From Bradyrhizobium sp. (lineage in GTDB: Bacteria > Pseudomonadota > Alphaproteobacteria > Rhizobiales > Xanthobacteraceae): 6,348 bases of DNA. Position 1 is the first letter of the stretch. Each line of letters begins with the position of its first letter. Position numbers and translations under genes: made by a program. Below are positions 1-6,348 of the stretch, piece after piece. The notes under the pieces were generated by a model, which worked only from the letters and a program-made list of their open reading frames with translations, ran no database searches and was not told the DNA's origin. The DNA lies in NCBI GenBank assembly GCA_019243075.1, contig JAFAUV010000308.1:1-6348 (forward strand), written 5' to 3'.

Positions 1-1
1 C

Positions 2-3000
2 ACGACCGCTGACAATCGCGACGGGGGCATCGAGCTGGACGATACCGTGCAGCTGACCGGCGGAGCGACGATCCAGGGATCGTCGGGCGCGGCGCTCGGC
101 GCGATCGCCAATCTCGGTACCCTGGAGGTGCTGGCGTCCGCCTCCGCGACACTGACCGATATTTCGCTGACGAATGCCGCCAACGCGGACACCCTCCGCT
201 TGGACACGAATTCGACGCTGACGCTCAACGCCAGTACGATCACTGGCGGTCAACTGGACAATTCGGGACTGGTGAAGATCGAGACCGACGGCACCACGTC
301 GACCTTCGACGGCGTCGATGTCAGCAATGACGGGGCGAGCGCCGGTATCCAGATCGACGCGGGTCTCACTCCGCCGCCCCAGCCGACCACGCTCATGCTC
401 GACGATGGCACGAACGTCACGGGCGGAACGATCACGGTCGGCAGCTCCGGCATCCTCGAAGTGTCCACGGCGCAAGGCGCGACGCTGTCCGGCGTGTCCG
501 TCGACAATTTCGACCTCGTCAAGGTGGACGCAGGCTCGACCTTGACTCTCGAGGCCACGACGATCAGCGGCGGCGCCATCAACGACGACTCGGTGGGTGG
601 CATCGACGTCGCCGGCACGAGTAAAATCGACGGTGCCGCCACGCTCAGCGATGGCGGCGTGACGATCGAGAGCGGGGTGACGCTGACGCTCGACAACGTG
701 ACCGTCGACGGCACCAGCTTCGAGGACACCGCAACCGGCGCCACGATCCAGATAGACGACGATGTTACCCTCACCCTCAATGGCGCCAGCATCGATGGCG
801 GCACGCTCGATATCCAGGGTGAGCTGGCTTCGACAGGATCGAGTTCCATCAGCGGGGCCACGATCATCAATTCAGGCGAGATCGATGTCGTCAGCGGCAC
901 GCTGACGATCGATGCGCTCAGCATCGTCACCAGTACTGCCGGCGGCACGGTCGAAGCCGACGGCGGCAATCTCGTCGTCAATGGGACGCTGTCGGGAAGC
1001 GTCGAGATCGCCGCGGCCTCGATCGTCGAGCTCGGCGACAATGCGCCGGGCGCTTATTCGTCGGCGACCATCACCTTTGAGACCGGTGCGACCGGCACGC
1101 TGAAGATCGATGGGGCGGCGAACTTCTCGGGAACGGTCGCGGGCTTCGGTTCGGGCGCCACCATCGACCCGACCGAGGTGGCTCACTCGCCGAACCAATA
1201 CGATGTCTGGTCCGCAGGCACGCTTTCGATCTATAGCAATGGCACGCTGGAGGCGCGGCTGAAGCTCTCCGGCGCGTATAGTCAGAATGATTTCGCGCTC
1301 ACGAGCGACGCCTCCGGCGGTACGGACATCGTCTGGAGCCGGGCGCAGGAAGCGACGGTCAGCGGCCTCGATCACGCCGGCAATCCGGTCGAAGGTTATG
1401 CAGTCGCCGCCAATCTCAACGATTCGAATGCCAGCAACATCAGCTATACCTGGCTGGAAAACGGCCAGGTCGTGCCAGGCGCCGCTGGCGAAAGCTACAG
1501 TCCGACCTCTCCATCCGAGGTGGGCCAGAGCCTTGATGTCGTCATCGGCTTCACCGACAACGGCGTCAGCGAGCAGATCACCGAGCTGGCCGGTAGGGTG
1601 GTCGCGGCGCCGAGCGTCAGTTTCAATACGACGGGCCCGGTTGCGACGGCGGAAAATACCCCGCTGACGCTCGACGGGCTGAGCGCCTCGTTCCCGGATG
1701 CCGGTACCGACACGCTCACGGCGACCCTCAGCGTTCGCGACGGCACGCTGACAATTGACGGCATCGCCAGCGATGTCGCCTCGATCACGCTGACCGGCCC
1801 GCTTGCGGAAATCAACGCGGATTTGGCGAACGGCGTGACCTATACGCCGAATGCCGCCTTTGGCGGAAACGACAGCCTCAGCTTCTCGGTGAGCGATGCG
1901 ACCTCGGGTACCATTTTCGCAGCCAGCGGCACGCAGACCATCGCGGTCGAACCGCCGCTGACCCTGACCGGGCAGACCATCACCGACAGCCTGATGAGCA
2001 CCTCGCTCAATGCCGCGCTGTGGACGGTGGTTCTGCCGCCGATCTCCGCCGAACAACCCTATAACACCTCGGTCGTTCCGACGGTCGACGGCCTCGAATT
2101 GATCAACCGCGGTACGCTCGAAACGGCCTATGGCTTCACGCCGACGGCTGCAGCGCCCTTGAAGATCACCTTCAGCTTCAGGCTGAGCGATCCCAACGAC
2201 ACGCTGTTCGTGACCGACCAGACCAACGGCGCGACCGACGCGGAATATGGGGCCGCGAGCAACGGTATCTCCTTCGAGGTCAATTGGCCCAATGGCGGCA
2301 ACGTGCGGATCGTCGACCCGGCCGATCCCGATGAAGGCAGCAGCGTGATCCCTGCCGGGCTCAGCGCGGGCACGCTTTACGTCGGCATCATCACGGATAA
2401 CGGCTCGCAGCAGACCTTCACGATCACCGACAGCTGCGGCGATCTGCTCGCTTTCGCGACGAGCAACATCGCGCTGGCCGATCCGCTGGGCAATCTCGTC
2501 ACGTTCGCCAGCCGCGAGGACAATGACGGCGGCGGGGGCGGAAGCCATACCACGCTGATCACCGACGTCTCGATTTCGGAACCCTATGCCGTCGACGAGC
2601 ACGCCGTCGTCCAGCTCGGCATCGCCGACACCGATACGACCGGCGGCACAGTCACCATCACCGGCCTGCCGGACGATCTGGCTGCGTTCAGCGGCGGCAG
2701 CTATACGGCCGACGCCGGCAGTAACGCCGGCTCCTGGACGGGTACGGCGGCGCAGTTCAACGCGCTGTCCTTCACCACCGGCGCGGCAGGCACATTCGAG
2801 CTGACGGTATCGGCCACCAATGCCGCCGGCGAAACCACGACGCAAGGCTATGCGCTGAACGTCAACGCCGACCATTGGGTCGGGGCGGGCACCGCCGATT
2901 GGAGCACGGCCGCCGAATGGAGCTACGGCGCGGCGCCAGGCAACAACATCGACGCCGTCATCGACGCCGCCGGTGCCTACATCGTCACCATCTCGGATTC

Positions 3001-4264
3001 CGACAGCGCCGTTGCCAATTCGCTGACCATCACCTCGGCAGGCGCCGGTGCCGACATCCAGGACGCGGGCTCGCTCGTACTGGGAGGCGCTCTCACCATC
3101 GACGCCGGCTCGTTCAGCCTGATCGGCGGCAGCCTTTCGGCCTCGTCGATCGATGTCGAGAGCGCCGGATACTTCATCGCCGAGGGGTCCGTCTCGGTTC
3201 CGCTCGCCGACAACGGCGGCGTCGTTCAGGCCTATGGCAATCTCTCGCTGTTGGACGCCGTGACCGGCGCCGGCACGTTCGAGGTCAACGGACATGCGCT
3301 TGCCTTCGGCAGTTCGGTCGCAGGCGGGACCGTCGATTTCGGCACCGTTCCCGGCGCGCTCGTGGTGGCGCAGCCGCTGCATTTCGGTGCGACCATCCAC
3401 GACTTTGCGGCCGGGGATACGATCGACCTGGCCGGAATCGGCGCCGCCGACGGCTATTCCTTCGACGGGACGACGCTGACACTGACAAAGGATGGAGCAA
3501 CCATTGACACGCTCGTCTTTTCCGCGGGCTTGTCCGGTCCGACCCCGTTCGATGTCGGCAGCGACGGCAGCGGCGGTACAAGCATCGCCCTGCATCAGGG
3601 ATGGACGGTCGAGACCGATCAGCTCACCGTGAATCAGGCCGGCGCGAATACCGTGATCAACGGCCTCCTGATCGATGATGCCGACAGCGCCGCCGCTTCC
3701 TTCACGGTAACGGCGACGACCGGCGATTCCGACGAAAGCACGGTCACCTTGAGCTCGGGCTCCAACTCGGCCTCGGGCTCCCTCGCCCAGGTCGATTCCG
3801 CGCTGAGCTCGATGACCTACGATCCCGGCTCGAATCCGCCATCGTCCGACAAGGTCACGCTCACCGTCTCCGACAATCTTGGTTTCAGCGCGACGGAGAA
3901 TTTCATCTTCAACGTGAACGGTTCGGGTCCGGTCAGCCTGAGCGGTGCCTCCGGCAACAATGTCATCTTCGCGACCGGCAATTCGGATACGCTGACGGGC
4001 GGCGGCGGGCAGGATCAATTCGTGTTCAAGCCGTCATCCGCCGGACAAACCAGCACGGTCGAGCACACGATCACCGACTTCAACGTCAATCTCGATACGA
4101 TCGATCTGCGGCAGTTCCAGGATCTGCATTCGATCGCCGATTTGCAGGCGACAGCGGCGAATTCAACGGACACGCTGTTGACGCTGGATGGTCATGAGCA
4201 GGTGCTGCTGAAGAGCGTGCTGCCCGGCAGCCTGCACACCAGCGATTTCATCTTCATCCATTAG
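2..4264 (+). CDS. Giant type I-secreted mosaic adhesin-like protein, 5'-truncated by the window
   Basis: The frame is open from base 2 to a TAG at 4262-4264, giving 1420 residues with no stop. A GTG at 47 is only an internal valine, since the frame continues upstream and no ribosome site precedes it, so the true start lies outside the window. Seen in order: beta-strand repeats (2-1066), a capping module (1067-1342), an Ig-like module with a YTWLENGQVV core (1343-1606), a cadherin-like module with an ENTPLTL start and SFSVSD end (1607-1951), a lectin-like sandwich (1973-2581), an Ig/cadherin-like module (2582-2869), a W-x-G/W-S beta region (2876-3325), a second capping module (3326-3592), a cadherin-like module (3602-3931), and a short RTX stretch plus C-terminal tail (3944-4261). 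The protein is rich in Thr, Ser, Gly, Ala and Asp, poor in Lys, and shows one cysteine (codon 2435), as is usual for type I-secreted RTX adhesins. The likely role is surface attachment or biofilm formation (inference). No enzymatic motif was seen. Secretion genes are not in the window. Confidence 0.85.
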   Translation, partial: TTADNRDGGIELDDTVQLTGGATIQGSSGAALGAIANLGTLEVLASASATLTDISLTNAANADTLRLDTNSTLTLNASTITGGQLDNSGLVKIETDGTTSTFDGVDVSNDGASAGIQIDAGLTPPPQPTTLMLDDGTNVTGGTITVGSSGILEVSTAQGATLSGVSVDNFDLVKVDAGSTLTLEATTISGGAINDDSVGGIDVAGTSKIDGAATLSDGGVTIESGVTLTLDNVTVDGTSFEDTATGATIQIDDDVTLTLNGASIDGGTLDIQGELASTGSSSISGATIINSGEIDVVSGTLTIDALSIVTSTAGGTVEADGGNLVVNGTLSGSVEIAAASIVELGDNAPGAYSSATITFETGATGTLKIDGAANFSGTVAGFGSGATIDPTEVAHSPNQYDVWSAGTLSIYSNGTLEARLKLSGAYSQNDFALTSDASGGTDIVWSRAQEATVSGLDHAGNPVEGYAVAANLNDSNASNISYTWLENGQVVPGAAGESYSPTSPSEVGQSLDVVIGFTDNGVSEQITELAGRVVAAPSVSFNTTGPVATAENTPLTLDGLSASFPDAGTDTLTATLSVRDGTLTIDGIASDVASITLTGPLAEINADLANGVTYTPNAAFGGNDSLSFSVSDATSGTIFAASGTQTIAVEPPLTLTGQTITDSLMSTSLNAALWTVVLPPISAEQPYNTSVVPTVDGLELINRGTLETAYGFTPTAAAPLKITFSFRLSDPNDTLFVTDQTNGATDAEYGAASNGISFEVNWPNGGNVRIVDPADPDEGSSVIPAGLSAGTLYVGIITDNGSQQTFTITDSCGDLLAFATSNIALADPLGNLVTFASREDNDGGGGGSHTTLITDVSISEPYAVDEHAVVQLGIADTDTTGGTVTITGLPDDLAAFSGGSYTADAGSNAGSWTGTAAQFNALSFTTGAAGTFELTVSATNAAGETTTQGYALNVNADHWVGAGTADWSTAAEWSYGAAPGNNIDAVIDAAGAYIVTISDSDSAVANSLTITSAGAGADIQDAGSLVLGGALTIDAGSFSLIGGSLSASSIDVESAGYFIAEGSVSVPLADNGGVVQAYGNLSLLDAVTGAGTFEVNGHALAFGSSVAGGTVDFGTVPGALVVAQPLHFGATIHDFAAGDTIDLAGIGAADGYSFDGTTLTLTKDGATIDTLVFSAGLSGPTPFDVGSDGSGGTSIALHQGWTVETDQLTVNQAGANTVINGLLIDDADSAAASFTVTATTGDSDESTVTLSSGSNSASGSLAQVDSALSSMTYDPGSNPPSSDKVTLTVSDNLGFSATENFIFNVNGSGPVSLSGASGNNVIFATGNSDTLTGGGGQDQFVFKPSSAGQTSTVEHTITDFNVNLDTIDLRQFQDLHSIADLQATAANSTDTLLTLDGHEQVLLKSVLPGSLHTSDFIFIH
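119..928 (+). repeat. Degenerate beta-strand protein repeats, consensus TLTLxxxxIxGGTL
   Basis: The encoded motif T-L-T-L-(D/N/E) followed by a short turn, a beta-branched residue and GG recurs with codon starts at 215, 389, 539, 680, 767 and 899; a weaker relative (TLEVL) starts at 119. Spacings are 58, 50, 47, 29 and 44 residues, so the units are irregular and have diverged at DNA level. The pattern of alternating hydrophobic and Thr/Ser residues with Gly/Asp/Asn turns suits a parallel beta helix or solenoid, as in filamentous bacterial adhesins. The 58-residue spacing contains a proline-rich insertion (LTPPPQPTT, about 362-388). The fold is inferred from the sequence pattern. Confidence 0.6.
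1067..1342 (+). repeat. Capping module of the adhesin, copy 1
   Basis: About 92 residues run from TITFETGATGTLKID through a GTVAGFGSGATID segment, then TLSIYSNGTLEARLKLSG, and end in FALTSDASGGTDIVW. The same order of elements returns near 3326-3592. This type of module usually closes beta-strand repeat stretches in rhizobial adhesin-like proteins (family knowledge from memory). In this copy the usual GDTIDL core reads GATIDP, so the acidic residue after Gly is lost. It sits exactly between the strand repeats and the first Ig-like module. Confidence 0.55.
1973..2581 (+). other. Lectin-like (concanavalin-type) beta-sandwich domain within the adhesin
   Basis: About 200 residues break the repeat pattern. 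The segment opens with ITDSLMSTSLNAALWTVV, resembling the D-x-F-x(2)-SLD-x(3)-W opening of bacterial LamG/concanavalin-like domains. It continues with long amphipathic strands (KITFSFRLS, GISFEVNW, LYVGIITDN, QTFTITDS) and ends with a glycine-rich loop (DNDGGGGGSH, 2519-2551) before a last strand. It carries the only cysteine of the visible protein. A carbohydrate-binding role would fit an adhesin, but the domain call rests on pattern alone and no ligand residues can be assigned. Confidence 0.45.
3326..3592 (+). repeat. Capping module of the adhesin, copy 2
   Basis: About 89 residues are arranged like 1067-1342: GTVDFGTVPGALVV, then ATIHDFAAGDTIDLAGIG, then TLTLTKDGATIDTLVFSAG, and a closing FDVGSDGSGGTSIAL. 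This copy keeps the canonical GDTIDL core. It follows the second beta-strand region, which opens with HWVGAGTADWSTAAEWS at about 2873. The two copies share layout but little exact identity, so the duplication is old or the modules were acquired separately. Confidence 0.55.
3944..4261 (+). other. Degenerate RTX segment and C-terminal type I secretion tail
   Basis: Codons 3944-4027 encode GASGNNVIFATGNSDTLTGG followed by GGQDQFVF, about two to three weak glycine/aspartate nonapeptides of the hemolysin-type calcium-binding class. Next come HTITDFNVNLDTIDLRQF (from 4064) and a tail ending in a Ser-Asp-Phe-Ile-Phe-Ile-His stretch just before the stop. The layout GGxGxDxFxF, then ITDFN...DTIDL, then a hydrophobic DFIF-type end is typical of alphaproteobacterial proteins exported by ABC-type (type I) secretion systems with an uncleaved C-terminal signal. 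The RTX array is unusually short for a protein this large. Confidence 0.75.
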
Positions 4265-4279
4265 CCGACGGCCGTCGGC
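4264..4279. terminator. Perfect 16-bp palindrome at the adhesin stop codon, possible terminator
   Basis: GCCGACGGCCGTCGGC is its own reverse complement and starts on the last base of the TAG stop codon. As RNA it can form a 6-bp GC-rich stem with a GGCC loop. No T-run follows (the next bases are CCACCCCCTTG), so it is not a standard intrinsic terminator. It could slow or end transcription with Rho, protect the 3' end, or be a protein-binding site. Confidence 0.3.
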
Positions 4280-4323
4280 CCACCCCCTTGCCGCGATGCT
4301 GGCGCTGGTTCGGACGGTGTACA

Positions 4324-4348
4324 TCGGTCTGAGCCGACTGTCGGTCTG
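4324..4348. promoter_or_regulatory. Small direct and inverted repeats upstream of the cyclase gene
   Basis: TCGGTCTG occurs at 4324-4331 and again at 4341-4348, 17 bases apart. Between and overlapping them lies CCGACTGTCGG (4334-4344), an 11-base inverted repeat whose CCGAC and GTCGG arms also occur in the palindrome at 4264-4279. This could be an operator, but such short GC-rich repeats arise by chance often, and no convincing -35/-10 pair was found in 4280-4409. Confidence 0.15.
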
Positions 4349-4409
4349 TCGGTGCGCACGCCCACGCTGTCGCGGTGTCCAAAGCTCATATTCGTGCTAT
4401 TCAGGCAGC

Positions 4410-6348
4410 ATGAAACGGCTTCGAATATGGCGGCGATGGTTCACGCGGAAGTTCGGCTTCGCGCGCGTGCTGTGCCTCTTGATGCTGGTCGCCCTCGCCG
4501 GCCTGCGGCTGCTCGATCCCGTGCCGATCCGCGAATTGCGCATCCGCACCTTCGACACCTTCCAGCTGCTCGATCCCCGGGAAAAGAAGATCAAGCCGGT
4601 CACCGTCGTCGATATCGACGAAGCCTCTATCGCCAAGCTCGGCCAGTGGCCGTGGCCGCGCACCACGATCGCGGACATGATCATCAACCTGACCAATCTC
4701 GGCGCCGTGGTCATCGCCTTTGACGCGGTTTTTCCGGAGCCGGACCGCCTCAACCCGGACGTGGCCGCGCGCACCATGCGCTATCTGGACGAAGCGACGC
4801 GCGCCAGGCTGCGCGAGCTGCCGAGCAACGACCAGGTGCTTTCCGATGCCATCCGCCGTTCGCGCGTGGTGCTGGGCGAAACCGGCGTCGAGCAGATGAT
4901 CTCGGAGGCCGATGAAAGCCTGCCTTTGACGGCGTTTGCAACGCTCGGCCTGGAAATCGATCCGGTCCTGTTCCTGTACCAGTTTCCAGGCTTGCTGCGG
5001 AACGTACCGGTGATTGAGAAGGCAGCCGCCGGCCGCGGCCTGATCACGATCGTGCCGGAACGCGACGGCATCATCCGGCGGGTGCCGATGGTGTTGCAGG
5101 CGCAGGGCAACACCATGCCGTCCCTCAGTCTCGAGATCCTGCGCGTGGCCACCGGCACGCCGACCATCCTGCTCAAATCCGATGCAGCCGGCATCAAGAG
5201 CATCAAGCTGAGGGGGTTGGAAATCCCGACCGACAGCCACGGCCAGCTCTGGGTCCATTTCGCCCGCCTGGATCGCGAGCGTTCGATCTATGTCTCGGCC
5301 GCCGACGTCCTCGACAACAAGGTGCCGGTCGACAAGATCAAGGGCAAGCTGGTTCTGGTCGGCACCAGCGCGGCCATGCTGAACGACATCAAGACCACGC
5401 CGGTGTCGCCGGCGATGCCGGGCGTCGAGATCCATGCTCAGATTCTCGAAAGCGCGCTGACCGGCGGCTTCGTGTCGCAGCCGAATTACGGCATCGCGCT
5501 CGAGTTGTTCGCCGCGCTCATCGCCGGCCTGTTCGTGATCGCGTTTGCGCCGGACCTGGGGCCCGCCCGCCTGATCGCCCTCGGCGCCGTGTTTGCGACC
5601 GCGCTGATTGGCACCTCCTGGTACGCCTACCAGTACCATCGCCAACTGATCGACTTCACTTATCCGTTGTTGTCGACCACGGCGATCTACCTCACCTTGA
5701 TCTTCTCGAGCTTCGTCCGCGAGCAGGCGCAGCGGCGCCAGATCCGTTCGGCGTTCGGACAATATCTGTCGCCGGCACTGGTCGAGCAGCTCGCGCAGTC
5801 GCCGGAAAAGCTTGTGCTCGGCGGCGAGGAGCGCGAGATGACCATCCTGTTCTCCGACGTGCGCGGCTTCACCACCATTTCGGAATCCTACAAGCACGAT
5901 CCGCAAGGCCTGACCAGGCTGATGAACCGCTTCCTGACGCCGCTCACCAATGCGATCCTGGCGCGCAAGGGCACCATCGACAAATATATGGGCGATGCCA
6001 TCATGGCATTCTGGAACGCCCCGCTCGACGACAAGCAGCACCAGCTCAACGCCTGCAACGCCGCCGTCGATATGCTGGAGAAGATCGACGAGCTCAACAA
6101 GATCCGCGAGCAGGAGGCGGCGGAGGCCGGCCACGCCTATCTGCCGCTCAACGTCGGCGTCGGCCTCAACACCGGCATCTGCGTGGTCGGCAATATGGGA
6201 TCCGACCTCCGCTTCGACTATTCGGTGCTCGGCGACAGCGTCAATCTGGCCTCGCGCCTGGAAGGACAGACCAAGGAATACGGCTTTCCGATCATCGTCG
6301 GCTCCAGGACGGCGCTCGCCGTCAAGGACGAGTTCGCGATCCTCGAGC
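4410..6348 (+). CDS. CHASE2-domain membrane adenylate cyclase (class III), 3'-truncated by the window
   Basis: The ATG at 4410 opens a frame that runs off the window after 646 residues. It is preceded by a weak AGG four bases upstream and gives a Lys/Arg-rich N-terminus before a membrane helix (about 15-35). CHASE2 spans about 40-350: VVDIDEASI (67-74), GQWPWPR (78-84), the RDGIIRRVP stretch (218-226), KLVLVGTS (313-320) and PGVEIHA (337-343). Three membrane helices follow (about 360-380, 388-407, 413-436), then a linker with FGQYLSP (449-455). The catalytic domain starts at 477: metal ligands D483 and D529, K525 in DKYMGDA (the adenine-selecting lysine), and N612 and R616 of GDSVNLASR (transition-state residues). 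S605 sits where class IIIa enzymes have Asp, which points to class IIIb. It should convert ATP to cAMP at the inner membrane under control of an extracytoplasmic signal. The ligand is unknown, and the final strands of the domain are missing. It lies 145 bases downstream of the adhesin on the same strand, so a shared transcript is possible but unproven. Confidence 0.93.
   Translation, partial: MKRLRIWRRWFTRKFGFARVLCLLMLVALAGLRLLDPVPIRELRIRTFDTFQLLDPREKKIKPVTVVDIDEASIAKLGQWPWPRTTIADMIINLTNLGAVVIAFDAVFPEPDRLNPDVAARTMRYLDEATRARLRELPSNDQVLSDAIRRSRVVLGETGVEQMISEADESLPLTAFATLGLEIDPVLFLYQFPGLLRNVPVIEKAAAGRGLITIVPERDGIIRRVPMVLQAQGNTMPSLSLEILRVATGTPTILLKSDAAGIKSIKLRGLEIPTDSHGQLWVHFARLDRERSIYVSAADVLDNKVPVDKIKGKLVLVGTSAAMLNDIKTTPVSPAMPGVEIHAQILESALTGGFVSQPNYGIALELFAALIAGLFVIAFAPDLGPARLIALGAVFATALIGTSWYAYQYHRQLIDFTYPLLSTTAIYLTLIFSSFVREQAQRRQIRSAFGQYLSPALVEQLAQSPEKLVLGGEEREMTILFSDVRGFTTISESYKHDPQGLTRLMNRFLTPLTNAILARKGTIDKYMGDAIMAFWNAPLDDKQHQLNACNAAVDMLEKIDELNKIREQEAAEAGHAYLPLNVGVGLNTGICVVGNMGSDLRFDYSVLGDSVNLASRLEGQTKEYGFPIIVGSRTALAVKDEFAILE

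Noticed and set aside
47..49. GTG as the start codon of the large secreted protein
   Set aside because: The frame stays open back to base 2 with the same residue style (GGIELDDTVQLTGG), and there is no ribosome-binding sequence before 47. The gene begins outside the window.
872..4018. A 1048-codon open frame on the - strand, antisense to the adhesin
   Set aside because: Its translation is dominated by Arg, Gly, Ala and Asp with no recognisable domain, as expected from the complement of GC-rich Thr/Ser/Gly/Asp codons. The + strand frame has clear domains across the whole stretch.
4280..4409. A sigma-70-type promoter for the cyclase gene
   Set aside because: TTG- and TAT-like fragments exist (for example near 4288 and 4398), but none form a properly spaced -35/-10 pair.
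4352..4723. A 123-codon + strand open frame overlapping the start of the cyclase gene
   Set aside because: It lies in a different frame from the cyclase, overlaps its N-terminal helix and CHASE2 start, and has an Arg/His-rich translation with no domain.
4401..6134. A 577-codon open frame on the - strand, antisense to the cyclase gene
   Set aside because: It overlaps a + strand gene with intact CHASE2 and cyclase motifs, and its own translation is Arg/Asp/Gln/His-rich with no known domain. It is a shadow of GC-rich third-position bias.

Overview
The window looks like chromosomal DNA from a GC-rich alphaproteobacterium. The style of the large secreted protein (rhizobial-type mosaic adhesin modules) and the GC-rich codon use suggest Bradyrhizobium or a close relative. 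That placement is inference, because there is no rRNA or other taxonomic marker. Both genes lie on the + strand and both are cut by the window edges, so the start of the first and the end of the second are not visible.

Positions 2-4264 hold the C-terminal 1420 residues of a very large, cysteine-poor, probably type I-secreted surface or extracellular protein. Visible modules in order: a degenerate beta-strand repeat block, a capping module, an Ig-like module, a cadherin-like module, a lectin-like (concanavalin-type) beta sandwich, a second Ig/cadherin-like module, a second beta-strand region opening with a W-x-G/W-S motif, a second copy of the capping module, a third cadherin-like module, a very short degenerate RTX segment, and a C-terminal secretion tail ending in DFIFIH.

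Positions 4265-4409 are a 145-base intergenic gap. It holds a perfect 16-bp palindrome that begins on the last base of the adhesin stop codon, plus smaller repeats sharing the same CCGAC/GTCGG arms. No promoter could be recognised with confidence.

Positions 4410-6348 encode the first 646 residues of a membrane class III nucleotide cyclase: an N-terminal membrane helix, an extracytoplasmic CHASE2 sensor, three further membrane helices and a cytoplasmic cyclase domain. The visible metal-binding, adenine-selecting and transition-state residues indicate an active adenylate cyclase, of the class IIIb type. The cyclase could couple an envelope signal to cAMP. Whether it controls the neighbouring adhesin is unknown, and adjacency is the only evidence. 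I see no mobile element, tRNA, CRISPR array or clearly new system here.
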